64,000 nucleotides of DNA from the NCBI RefSeq assembly GCF_024741135.1, contig NZ_JANSUY010000011.1, forward strand, positions 1 through 64,000, in the 5' to 3' direction. The notes beneath the pieces are model-generated. The model was not told the DNA's origin. It searched no databases and was given only the letters and a program-made list of their open reading frames with translations. This DNA is from Aquiflexum gelatinilyticum. GTDB lineage: Bacteria > Bacteroidota > Bacteroidia > Cytophagales > Cyclobacteriaceae. Made by a program: the position numbers and the translations under genes. Numbering within the stretch: position 1 is the first letter of the stretch; every line of letters starts with the position of its first letter. Shown here piece by piece: positions 46,417 through 54,762 of this stretch.

Positions 46417-47417
46417 TCTATATCCTTAATTTGACCGGTAAAAATATCGACCAATTCCTTTGCTTTGGCCATCACTGATAGCTTACCCAACCGAATTTCA
46501 GGCAGGATTTGATCCATTCGGTTTTTGATTTTTTCGTTTTGGAAAAAGCGCTGCTCAAACAAATACCGAATATTTTCATGGAGCCAGCTTATCCTTTGTC
46601 TGGACCTGTTATCCTCCCAATATCCGTTTACAAGCATTTTTTGTTTATAAGTTACCACCATTTCCCAAATTTCCTCCAGGCCTGTTTGGTAAATTGAAGA
46701 GCAGGTTTTTACCGGAGGGATCCACCCGTTTTCTTTGGCAGGAAAAAGATGCAAGGCATTGGCATATTCTCTTCGGGCATTTTTTGCAGCTTCCTGATTA
46801 GATCCGTCAGCCTTATTGATGACCATGGCGTCAGAGATTTCAATGATGCCTTTTTTGATTCCCTGCAATTCATCTCCTGCACCTGCCAACATCAGCAATA
46901 AGAAAAAATCAACCATTCCTTTCACTGCAATTTCTGATTGACCGACCCCAACAGTTTCGATCAATATCACATCAAATCCGGCAGCTTCACAAAGCAACAT
47001 TCCCTCTCTCGTCCTTGCACTTACTCCTCCCAAAGTACTTCCGGCAGGAGAAGGGCGGATGTAAGCCCTCTTGTCAGAGGCAAGGTTTTCCATCCTTGTC
47101 TTGTCACCCAAAATACTGCCATGCGATTGTTGGCTGCTAGGATCTACAGCTAGCACGGCAACTTTGTGGCCCTTCTCTACCAGTATTTTTCCGAAGCTTT
47201 CGATAAAGGTGCTCTTTCCAACACCCGGCACACCGGTCACACCAATCCTGATAGATTTTCCCGAATAGGGCAAAATCCCCTCCATTACTTTTTCCGCAAT
47301 CAATTGGTCTGAAGGCAATGAACTTTCAACCAAAGTAATCGCCCGGCTGAGAATCATCCTGTCTCCATCAAGGACACCCTTGACATATTCGGTTAGGGAA
47401 AGTCGGTTTTTGGTCAA
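46413..47417 (-). CDS. meaB: methylmalonyl-CoA mutase-associated GTPase MeaB
   Basis: The 334-residue G3E-family GTPase guards loading of adenosylcobalamin and protects the mutase from inactivation. The P-loop GVPGVGKS spans 62-69; switch and base motifs follow: DPSSQQSHGSILGDKTRM, ETVGVGQSE, and VINKADGSN as the NKxD guanine-specificity motif. The start appears to be TTG at 47417; no better ATG lies upstream, and the reading begins in normal family register (LSRAITLVES). Its client genes mutAB lie at 40131-43672. Confidence 0.95.
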   Translation of the reverse strand: MTKNRLSLTEYVKGVLDGDRMILSRAITLVESSLPSDQLIAEKVMEGILPYSGKSIRIGVTGVPGVGKSTFIESFGKILVEKGHKVAVLAVDPSSQQSHGSILGDKTRMENLASDKRAYIRPSPAGSTLGGVSARTREGMLLCEAAGFDVILIETVGVGQSEIAVKGMVDFFLLLMLAGAGDELQGIKKGIIEISDAMVINKADGSNQEAAKNARREYANALHLFPAKENGWIPPVKTCSSIYQTGLEEIWEMVVTYKQKMLVNGYWEDNRSRQRISWLHENIRYLFEQRFFQNEKIKNRMDQILPEIRLGKLSVMAKAKELVDIFTGQIKDIE

Positions 47418-47460
47418 AATAGGTGGATTAATAAGATTTGAACACTTAAAGTTAAGGGAA

Positions 47461-47865
47461 TTATTTGAAAGGATATTTTACAAAACTGACTTGGCCCATA
47501 GCAGTCTTTTCATAATATGCTATGCAATTTGGCGCAAAAATCCGGTCAAAGTACGGGGATTCGGGGAAAAGTTCTGCAGGAATTTTGTCAAGGTCTTTGA
47601 AGAAAAAGACTTTGGTATTTCCGTATTTGGTATGGGGCATATAATTGCCGTACTTTTCCATTTCTTCCCATAAAGAATCCGGAGAATGTACAGCAAAAAT
47701 CCTGATGATAGGACCTGTATTGTTTTCATTCCTGTAAAAAGCCACTTCGGAAAATTCACCTTGTAAGTCGCCGATCCCAGGCTGTGAAAGACTGTCAACC
47801 ATAATCCAAACAACCAAGACAGCTACTGCAAGCAATAATCCATAAAATAACTTTCGCGAGGCCAT
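47461..47865 (-). CDS. membrane-anchored protein, unknown role
   Basis: The 134-residue protein has one N-terminal membrane anchor (about 6-24, FYGLLLAVAVLVVWIMVDS) and a soluble domain with VAFYRNENNTGPIIRIFAV and TKVFFFKDLDKIP. I do not recognise a family. It lies 43 bases upstream of meaB on the same strand and 50 bases from the divergent hemJ-like gene. Codon use looks ordinary. Confidence 0.7.
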   Translation of the reverse strand: MASRKLFYGLLLAVAVLVVWIMVDSLSQPGIGDLQGEFSEVAFYRNENNTGPIIRIFAVHSPDSLWEEMEKYGNYMPHTKYGNTKVFFFKDLDKIPAELFPESPYFDRIFAPNCIAYYEKTAMGQVSFVKYPFK

Positions 47866-47915
47866 ATTTAGCGGTTTTTAGATATTAAGCTTTAATTTAG
47901 AGGAAAAATTTCAAG

Positions 47916-48464
47916 ATGGCATTTGAATACATCAAGGCATTACATATCATTTTTGTAACTACGTGGTTTGCAGGCCTGTTTTATATTGTCAGGCTTTTTA
48001 TCTATCAGACTGAGGCTCTGGAAAAACCGGAGGAAGAAAGGCGGATCCTTGCTCCACAATTGAACCTGATGGCAAACAGGCTTTGGTATATCATCACCTG
48101 GCCTTCGGCAATCCTGACTCTGATTTTTGGATTTTGGGTTTTTTATTTCCGATGGGGATATATCCAATCAGGTTTTATGCAGGCCAAACTTGGCTTCGTT
48201 TTGGTGCTATATATTTACCATTTCATTTGCCATAAGATTTACAAAGATTTACAGGAAGGCAAAACAAAATGGTCCTCCACACAATTAAGGATGTGGAATG
48301 AAGTGGCAACGGTTTTGTTGTTTGCTATAGTTTTCCTGATCGTGCTCAAAAGTCTCATCAGCATAGTTTGGGGAATAGGAGGTTTGCTTATATTGAGCAT
48401 TACCATGATGCTTGGGATCAAATGGTACAAAAAAGTCCGCGAAAAAAACCAGTCCAAAAATTAA
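47916..48464 (+). CDS. hemJ: HemJ-like/CopD family membrane protein
   Basis: The 182-residue protein has four main membrane helices plus a fifth near the C-terminus. The opening YIKALHIIFVTTWFAGLFYIVRLFIYQ matches HemJ (UPF0093), the oxygen-independent-type protoporphyrinogen IX oxidase of haem synthesis, including the conserved histidine in ALHII (about residue 10); KLGFVLVLYIYHF carries the second conserved region. AGAGGAAAAA before the start is a fair ribosome site. The next genes encode SCO and a cytochrome c, which fits a haem/respiration theme. Confidence 0.85.
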   Translation: MAFEYIKALHIIFVTTWFAGLFYIVRLFIYQTEALEKPEEERRILAPQLNLMANRLWYIITWPSAILTLIFGFWVFYFRWGYIQSGFMQAKLGFVLVLYIYHFICHKIYKDLQEGKTKWSSTQLRMWNEVATVLLFAIVFLIVLKSLISIVWGIGGLLILSITMMLGIKWYKKVREKNQSKN

Positions 48465-48476
48465 AATTCAAGAATT

Positions 48477-49136
48477 ATGAATACGTCATCTATAAATAAA
48501 ATTTTTCTCATCTGCTTCGGTTTGCTTCTTTGGAACTGTTCACCAAAAACTACTTCAGAAACCAATCTTCCTTTACCGATTCTTGGCAACAGGCATGTCC
48601 AAGAGTTTGAGATGGAAGGAAAGATTGTTCAGGATACAGTTTACCATAAAATTGCGGATTTCTCTTTTACCAATCAGGAAGGCAAGGAAATTAATAACCT
48701 CTCAGTAGAAGGAAAAGTGTATGTCGCGGACTTTTTCTTCACCAGCTGTCCCACGATTTGTCCAATAATGAAAACCCAAATGCTGCGGGTTTATGAAAGA
48801 TTCAAAGACCAACCTGATTTTCTTATCCTGAGTCATACCTTAGATCCAACGCACGATACTCCTGAATTATTAAAGGATTTTGCCGCCAAAATCGGAGTAG
48901 AGGATGATAAAACATGGCATTTTCTGACCGGCGATCAAGAGAAAATTTTTGAAATCGGACAGACAAGTTATATGACTACTGCAATGGCTGATCAAAACGA
49001 ACTTGGGGGATATCTTCATTCAGGGGCATTTATTTTGGTGGATCAAAAAGGCCATATCAGGGGTGTCTATGACGGGACCAAGGAAGATCAGGTAGACAGA
49101 CTGATGAATGACATTCCAAAATTGATTCAGAAATAA
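48477..49136 (+). CDS. SCO1/SenC family copper chaperone
   Basis: The 219-residue lipoprotein (Cys21 in LLLWNCS) has a thioredoxin-like fold. The copper ligands of SCO proteins are present: Cys91 and Cys95 in TSCPTICP and His181 in GGYLHSGAF. It would deliver copper or reduce the CuA site of cytochrome oxidase on the periplasmic side. It lies 12 bases after the hemJ-like gene and 2 bases before the cytochrome c gene. Confidence 0.94.
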   Translation: MNTSSINKIFLICFGLLLWNCSPKTTSETNLPLPILGNRHVQEFEMEGKIVQDTVYHKIADFSFTNQEGKEINNLSVEGKVYVADFFFTSCPTICPIMKTQMLRVYERFKDQPDFLILSHTLDPTHDTPELLKDFAAKIGVEDDKTWHFLTGDQEKIFEIGQTSYMTTAMADQNELGGYLHSGAFILVDQKGHIRGVYDGTKEDQVDRLMNDIPKLIQK

Positions 49137-49138
49137 AA

Positions 49139-49579
49139 ATGAAAAACGCATTCCTAGTCATTGTCTTTGCTTTCATATCTCTAAACTCCTGCAAGCCAAA
49201 ATCTTCCAATCCTGAAAATACCCTTGCGTCTATTTCTGATACCAAAGTGCTCCAATATGCGATTGAAGGAAAAGCCCTATATGAAGCCAACTGCGCCAAT
49301 TGCCACCAAAAAAACGGTACCGGATTGGGAAAACTTATTCCTCCAATTTACCAATCAGATTATTTTTTAGAAGACATCCCAAGAACGGCAAAAATCATCA
49401 AACACGGTCAAAATGGTGAAATTATGGTAAATGGGATCTTGTACAATCAGGAAATGCCTGCAAACCCAAAGCTTACCAATATTGAAATCGCCCATATCAT
49501 GACCTACTTATACAATATATGGGGAAGCGAGGCAGGGGTTATAAATGCGCAAATGGTAGAAGATTACTTAAAAAACTGA
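49139..49579 (+). CDS. lipoprotein cytochrome c
   Basis: The 146-residue protein has a lipoprotein signal (Cys18, SLNSC) and a class I cytochrome c domain: haem site Cys52-Ala-Asn-Cys55-His56 and probable axial Met106 in QEMPANP. It would shuttle electrons at the periplasmic face of the membrane. Third gene of a compact unit with hemJ-like and SCO genes. Confidence 0.93.
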   Translation: MKNAFLVIVFAFISLNSCKPKSSNPENTLASISDTKVLQYAIEGKALYEANCANCHQKNGTGLGKLIPPIYQSDYFLEDIPRTAKIIKHGQNGEIMVNGILYNQEMPANPKLTNIEIAHIMTYLYNIWGSEAGVINAQMVEDYLKN

Positions 49580-49583
49580 TCAA

Positions 49584-50009
49584 TTAATTATACCCCAATT
49601 CTTTATTTGCTGCTGCAATAGAAGATTTGATATGGTCATTGACTTCCTGCACTTTGATTTTTTGGTCAAGAAGATATACTTCAACTTCTTCTTGAGTCAA
49701 TTCTTCATAGGAAGATTTGAACTGTCTCATCCATACAAACATTTCCTCAAAAGAATCGTCAAGGTCAGCAGCAATTGAATTGAGTCTTCCTATTTCCTCC
49801 GGAGTTCCGGATCCGTCGGCAGCAAGGTCATTTGACTTTTGGATGATTTCTTTTTTAAGTTTTTTTAATTCATCCATTTTGGGCATTACCTCATCATGAA
49901 TGGCAATGACTTCCTTCTTCAGCTTTTCGTTGGATTCTTTTTTATCCGGTGTGCAAGCTGATAGAAAGAAAAACATCGCTATCAAAAATCTTAGATAATT
50001 TGGGCTCAT
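49584..50009 (-). CDS. helical lipoprotein, unknown role
   Basis: The 141-residue lipoprotein (Cys19, FLSAC) consists almost wholly of charged helices with coiled-coil rhythm (KESNEKLKKEVIAIHDEVMP, MDELKKLKKEIIQKSNDL). Proteins of this kind have been labelled viral A-type inclusion protein in Bacteroidota by low-complexity similarity; that name carries no function. It converges with the cytochrome gene with four bases between stops. Confidence 0.75.
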   Translation of the reverse strand: MSPNYLRFLIAMFFFLSACTPDKKESNEKLKKEVIAIHDEVMPKMDELKKLKKEIIQKSNDLAADGSGTPEEIGRLNSIAADLDDSFEEMFVWMRQFKSSYEELTQEEVEVYLLDQKIKVQEVNDHIKSSIAAANKELGYN

Positions 50010-50296
50010 AAGTTTAAATTTCGAGCAAAGAAAATATAATTTAATTATAAAAAGAAATTAATTTTAATTTATTTCTATTTTTTATAATTTTTCAAATTTT
50101 TTATATGTTTATTCCACTTAATTAAATCTTCGTCAGATATTGTTAATTCTAAGCTATAATATAATGCCATCTAGGCAAATGAAAATATTCAAAGAGACAT
50201 CATCAACCTGATTTTATCCGTCAGGAATTTGTATTTTTGGTCAAATCCTTGAAGGCCATCAGGACTTGAATTTACCTATACAAATTTCTCGATTTT

Positions 50297-51121
50297 ATGA
50301 AACAGTTTTGTTTTTCGAATGACCGTATTATTGACTCTAAAAATGCATCTATCCACCCAATGGATATTGGATTGATCAGGGGATATGGGATTTTTGATTT
50401 TTTTAGAACTTCTGGTTATACACCTCTTTTTCTGACAGACTATCTGGACAGATTTATCAGATCAGCGGAAAAAACCCATCTGAAGCTCGACTTTTCCAAA
50501 GAAGAACTTGCACAGATAATCCATGATTTGATTCAAAAAAATGATTTGGAACAAGGGGGAATCAGGATGCTACTCACAGGCGGGGTCTCTGACAATCATT
50601 TTTCACCGACAGAAGGATCGCTTTTCATTTTTTGTGAGGACTTGGATTTTCCTGCTCCTTACAAATATGAGAACGGCGTCAAATTGCTTGCTGCAGACCA
50701 TGTCCGGGCGATTGCAGATGTCAAGACCACCAATTATGCATTTCCGGTTTGGCACAGCGCAGATTGGAAAAAGGCAGGTGCGGAAGATGTGATTTACCAT
50801 CACAACGGATTTATTTCGGAAAGCTCCCGTTCAAATATTTTCGTGATAAAAAATGACAAAATCGCCACTCCTGACCAAAACATATTGCACGGAATCACCA
50901 GAAAAAGAGTGTTGGAACTAAATAAGAAAATCGAAATCAGGCCCATCAGTTTTGATGAACTGATTGATGCTGACGAAGTTTTCATGACTGCTACGACTAA
51001 AAAAATCCTACCGGTCACCATGATTGATGATCTAAAAATCAAAGATGGGAAACCAGGTCCAAAGACGATTGAACTCATGGCAGCATTTTCGGCTATGGAA
51101 AAAAAGAATGCCTTGGTTTAA
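50297..51121 (+). CDS. class IV aminotransferase (BCAT/D-amino acid/ADC lyase group)
   Basis: The 274-residue PLP enzyme of fold type IV has Schiff-base Lys143 in VKTTNY, the opening GLIRGYGIFDFFRT and the ESSRSNIFVIK segment. It is shorter than IlvE, near the size of 4-amino-4-deoxychorismate lyase and D-amino acid aminotransferase, so the substrate cannot be fixed. Upstream, TATTTTTG (50232-50239) is an exact -7 match though without a clear -33. Monocistronic with a strong terminator. Confidence 0.88.
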   Translation: MKQFCFSNDRIIDSKNASIHPMDIGLIRGYGIFDFFRTSGYTPLFLTDYLDRFIRSAEKTHLKLDFSKEELAQIIHDLIQKNDLEQGGIRMLLTGGVSDNHFSPTEGSLFIFCEDLDFPAPYKYENGVKLLAADHVRAIADVKTTNYAFPVWHSADWKKAGAEDVIYHHNGFISESSRSNIFVIKNDKIATPDQNILHGITRKRVLELNKKIEIRPISFDELIDADEVFMTATTKKILPVTMIDDLKIKDGKPGPKTIELMAAFSAMEKKNALV

Positions 51122-51140
51122 ATTCTGAGCAAAAACTTAA

Positions 51141-51176
51141 AAAAAAATGTCAGAGGATATCTCTGACATTTTTTTT
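51141..51176. terminator. bidirectional terminator
   Basis: ATGTCAGAG and CTCTGACAT around loop GATAT, with A7 before and T8 after. Lies between convergent genes. Confidence 0.92.
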
Positions 51177-51190
51177 GGTTTCTAACCTTT

Positions 51191-51628
51191 TTAGTTTGCA
51201 AGCAACTCCGCTTCTTTGAGAATATACATCAACTTTTCTGGGTCTTTGTCATTTAAAGTGAGTTTGCCTCTTACCTTCACTCTTTTTGAAGTGTATTTTA
51301 TGGGTGATTTCAACATCACTTCCATAACTGTTTCAGGACCACCGGATCCACAAAAAAAACATTCAGCCAATGGCAAAGAAGACAAAATGATATGTTCGGG
51401 TTTAAACATTCCTTCAAAAGGTATGATGTATCCATCTGCTTCGACGACCTTGCCTTCCATACTTTTAATACTTGGACCAAATACAGGAATATATAACTCC
51501 CCGAATTCATCCTGACCAATTTTATATGTCACTTGGGCCAAATCTTTCCAGACAGTCGTACTCTGCCCATAAGTGAGGCTAGTGACAATAACAAGCATCA
51601 ATATGAATAGTGTTCTTTTCAATATCAT
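51191..51628 (-). CDS. DUF3299-like secreted protein
   Basis: The 145-residue product has a Sec signal peptide (1-21, ending LTYGQ) and a small beta domain with EADGYIIPFEG and a paired-cysteine segment ECFFCGSGGPE (about 89-99), the pattern of DUF3299-type proteins (COG3495). In some gamma-proteobacteria such genes sit beside FtsX-type ABC exporters in zinc-controlled loci; here too an FtsX-type ABC pair lies immediately upstream. It is probably the last gene of that operon. Metal binding by the cysteines is an inference. Confidence 0.8.
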   Translation of the reverse strand: MILKRTLFILMLVIVTSLTYGQSTTVWKDLAQVTYKIGQDEFGELYIPVFGPSIKSMEGKVVEADGYIIPFEGMFKPEHIILSSLPLAECFFCGSGGPETVMEVMLKSPIKYTSKRVKVRGKLTLNDKDPEKLMYILKEAELLAN

Positions 51629-51677
51629 GGTAATTTTCTATTTAATTATTTTGGTGGCAATTATCTGAATTACAAAT

Positions 51678-52901
51678 CTATGATTTGGTCAGTTGTTTGG
51701 CAATATCTGTTTGATAAGCGTTCCAAGCAGGGATAAGAGAGGCAAGAATTCCTACAATTACAGCATAGCCAAGTATCCATAGCTCTTCTTTAAGGAAAAC
51801 CGCGGCACTTAATGTGCTGATTGCTCCCTGATCATTTTGCATAACGAGAATAACCAAGAAAAGGTGCCCTATTGCTATGCCGACCACCGCTCCAAGGATG
51901 GTCAAAATCACTCCTTCCAAAACTATATGAAGAAAAAGTTGCCAACTAGAAGCACCCAAGGTACGCATCACAGCAAGGTCATACTTCCTTTCTTTCAATG
52001 AATTGAACAAAGCAATAAATATTCCTAAGCCGGCTATGACTATGATTACAATCGCCAATCCCTGAATAAGTTTCACCCCAATGCCCAATAACTCAAACAA
52101 TCTGGAAATCTCGAATGATGGTGAGGCAGCCTGAAGGGCGCTTTTACTGTTGATAAATCTTGGCAACTGAACTGCGGCAATCGGATTTCGATATTGGATC
52201 AGAAGTGAGGTGACTTCCCTATCCTGATCTGTTGGAGGAAAACCTTTTTTGGCAACCGGTGCTTCATGCGTGGCATGGTCATGCTCCTCGTCATGGGTAT
52301 ACCACACAGATTCGATACTGGTAAGGATGAGTTTATCCAAAACATTTCCCATGGGAGCTAAAACCCCCGTAATCATATAAGGATGTGCATCATGCTCATG
52401 GCTGCTGCTGCCGATTCCGTGCGAACCTATAAAAGTATCCCCTGTCTTCAATCCGATTTTTTCAGCAACCTCGTTCCCTAATACTACTTCGAAAGGCTTT
52501 TCCCAAGCCTTCCCCTGAGAAAATTTTGCTGAATACAGGTCTAAATAATCATGGTTCGTTCCGACGATTCTATATCCCTGATAATTATCTCCAAGTCCAA
52601 GAGGAATGATATTTTTTACCAATCTGTTTTTGGAAAGTGCCATCGCGTCTTTCAGATCAATATTGCCTGTCGGAAAATCGATATGGTATACACTCGAAAG
52701 GATCAACTGAAGCGGGCTTCCTTTTGCACCGACGACAAGGTCAATTCCTTCCGCATCTTTGGTCATTTTGTTTTCGAACTGGTCTTGGATCAAAATCAAA
52801 ACCGTGATTATCGCCAATCCCAAAGCCAATAACAGGATATTCAAACCTGTACTCAGCGGTTTGGCGATGAGGTATTTCCAACTCAATTTGATCATATTCA
52901 T
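51678..52901 (-). CDS. FtsX-family ABC transporter permease with histidine-rich loops
   Basis: The 407-residue permease has the MacB/FtsX layout: an N-terminal helix (about 20-40), a large periplasmic domain, and three C-terminal helices (from about 275). Two histidine-rich loops stand out in the periplasmic domain: His161, 168, 170 and 173 (SSSHEHDAHP) and His203, 207, 209 and 212 (HDEEHDHATH). These suggest metal contact. It overlaps the ATPase gene by 4 bases. FtsX-type systems usually act on envelope proteins, lipids or peptides and are not classical importers. Confidence 0.9.
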   Translation of the reverse strand: MNMIKLSWKYLIAKPLSTGLNILLLALGLAIITVLILIQDQFENKMTKDAEGIDLVVGAKGSPLQLILSSVYHIDFPTGNIDLKDAMALSKNRLVKNIIPLGLGDNYQGYRIVGTNHDYLDLYSAKFSQGKAWEKPFEVVLGNEVAEKIGLKTGDTFIGSHGIGSSSHEHDAHPYMITGVLAPMGNVLDKLILTSIESVWYTHDEEHDHATHEAPVAKKGFPPTDQDREVTSLLIQYRNPIAAVQLPRFINSKSALQAASPSFEISRLFELLGIGVKLIQGLAIVIIVIAGLGIFIALFNSLKERKYDLAVMRTLGASSWQLFLHIVLEGVILTILGAVVGIAIGHLFLVILVMQNDQGAISTLSAAVFLKEELWILGYAVIVGILASLIPAWNAYQTDIAKQLTKS

Positions 52902-53533
52902 AATTGGCCTCCTATGATTATTTGGTTGGGAATATGGTCCTTGACACGCTGGTCATGGGTAACGATGATCAAAGCAGCTTCATATTTTTTTGCCTGTTCC
53001 TGTAGTAACCTAACCACAGCAGCGGCATTTTGATCATCTAGACTGGCTGTGGGTTCATCAGCAAGGATCAGCTTCGGTTTGTTGACCAAAGCTCGGGCAA
53101 TAGATACACGCTGTGCCTCTCCTTCGCTCAGGGTGTTTATTTTTGCTTTTCTTTTATCCCAAATTCCAAGTTCCTTGAGCAAGGGTGCTATCAAATGGGT
53201 GTTTTCCTTAGCAAAAAAATTAGCTAGCTGAAGGTTTTCTTCCACCGTCAGAGGTGCAAGGATATGGGGTTTTTGAAATATTATCCCAATGTTCTTCCCT
53301 CTGAATTTATCAAATTGAGAACCTTTTAATGTATATATATCAGTACCGCCTATTTCTACTTTTCCAGACTTTGGCTTGAGCAGCCCTGCTATGATATTGA
53401 GAATGGTAGTCTTTCCGCTACCGGATTTACCAAGAATCAACATTTGTTCTCCTGAATCAAGATTGATATCAGGAATCTGAAATTTTTGCTTTGGATCGTA
53501 ATAAAACTCGATGTTATTCGCTCTTAAAATCAT
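52898..53533 (-). CDS. ABC transporter ATP-binding protein (LolD/MacB type)
   Basis: This 211-residue ATPase partners the FtsX-type permease. Walker A is GKSGSGKT (35-42), the signature motif LSEGE (135-139, usually LSGGE) and Walker B LILADE (155-160). The second signature residue being Glu is typical of some Bacteroidota members. Its ATG overlaps the stop of the upstream kinase gene by one base (TAATG) and its stop overlaps the permease start by four, so three genes are translationally coupled. Confidence 0.94.
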   Translation of the reverse strand: MILRANNIEFYYDPKQKFQIPDINLDSGEQMLILGKSGSGKTTILNIIAGLLKPKSGKVEIGGTDIYTLKGSQFDKFRGKNIGIIFQKPHILAPLTVEENLQLANFFAKENTHLIAPLLKELGIWDKRKAKINTLSEGEAQRVSIARALVNKPKLILADEPTASLDDQNAAAVVRLLQEQAKKYEAALIIVTHDQRVKDHIPNQIIIGGQL

Positions 53534-54711
53534 TATTCCTGGATGGGTATACTGATGTTGAAGGTCGTTCCTTTTCCTTGTGCACTTTCAAATGTGATGT
53601 CTCCGTTCAATACTTCGATACTTTTCTTCACAATGGACAGACCAAGACCGGAGCCTTCGATTATCCCTACATTTTTTGCTCTGAAAAATCGATCATAAAG
53701 CTGATCATGCTCTTTTTCAGGTATTCCTATTCCTTTGTCCTTGACAGTAGCTTTAAGGCTTCCGTTTTCCAGCCAAACTGTAAAATCAACTTCCTGACCG
53801 TCTTTCGAATATTTTACAGCGTTGGAAAGCAAGTTTTCAAAGATCTGATATAATAAGTCAGAATCGGAGAAGATTGTTTTTGGAAGATTTTCAAGCTTCA
53901 CATTGATTTTAACATCATGCTCAGAACCTGCTTTGACGACATCCAATATTTCATTGAAAAGTGCCGCAACAAACATTTTCTTAGGTCTGAAGTCGATCTT
54001 ATTTGCATCGGCCTTCCCAAAGAAAAGGACAGAGGTCAACAGACTGTTGAGGCTCCTTACTGAGTTCTCGATCTTGGTGGCGTGCTTTTGGATTTTTGCT
54101 TTAAATGGATGTTCTCTTTCTGCATACTGCTGTAGCAATTGGGCAGAACTCAGAATTGAAGTAAGGGGGGTTTTGAATCCATGGGAAACGTTCAATACGA
54201 TTCGGGACTTGAGTTCACCGATTTCCCTTTCTTTCTCCAAAGCCCGGGTCAATTCTTTATTGGCTTCGGCAAGGTCTTTGGTACGTTGTCGGACTTTTTC
54301 TTCCAACTCATTGTTGAGCTTTTGAAGTTCCTTTTCTTTCCTGTCCTTAAATATGGCCAATTCAATCACCATATTCAGTTCTCGGATATTGAAAGGCTTG
54401 ATGACATAAGCACTCGGGTTGGTTCCGACTACTTTGGTAAGCGTCTCGGCATCAGAACTTGCACTGAGGTACACAACAGGAATATCATATTTTTCATTGA
54501 TGATCTCGGTGGTCTTGATTCCATCCAACTCCCCTGCGAGGTTGATGTCCATCATGACAATGTCTGCCTGATTGTGTTCGAGGATTTCGAGGGCCTTTTC
54601 ACCGGAATCCGAAATACCGATGATCTCGTGGTTGTTTTTTTCCAGTGCTTTTTTTAGCAATAGCGCTGAAACGTGGTCATCCTCTGTGATTAATATCCGA
54701 AGTGGAAACAT
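53533..54711 (-). CDS. response regulator-histidine kinase hybrid (REC-HisKA-HATPase)
   Basis: The 392-residue soluble protein has an N-terminal receiver (1-115, phospho-acceptor Asp55 in MMDINLAG), a coiled-coil signal helix (about 120-170) and a histidine kinase core with His177 (NVSHGFKTPLTSILSS) and an HATPase domain (280-392; GIGIPEKEHDQLYDRFFRAKN, GSGLGLSIVKKS). No membrane helix, so its signal comes by phosphotransfer to its receiver. The frame extends 8 codons further via TTG; ATG at 54711 starts the receiver. It is coupled to the ABC genes downstream. Confidence 0.92.
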   Translation of the reverse strand: MFPLRILITEDDHVSALLLKKALEKNNHEIIGISDSGEKALEILEHNQADIVMMDINLAGELDGIKTTEIINEKYDIPVVYLSASSDAETLTKVVGTNPSAYVIKPFNIRELNMVIELAIFKDRKEKELQKLNNELEEKVRQRTKDLAEANKELTRALEKEREIGELKSRIVLNVSHGFKTPLTSILSSAQLLQQYAEREHPFKAKIQKHATKIENSVRSLNSLLTSVLFFGKADANKIDFRPKKMFVAALFNEILDVVKAGSEHDVKINVKLENLPKTIFSDSDLLYQIFENLLSNAVKYSKDGQEVDFTVWLENGSLKATVKDKGIGIPEKEHDQLYDRFFRAKNVGIIEGSGLGLSIVKKSIEVLNGDITFESAQGKGTTFNISIPIQE

Positions 54712-54762
54712 GTGTGCTGTTAAATGAGCATGCAAATTACAAGTTTATATCATTTCCAAAAA

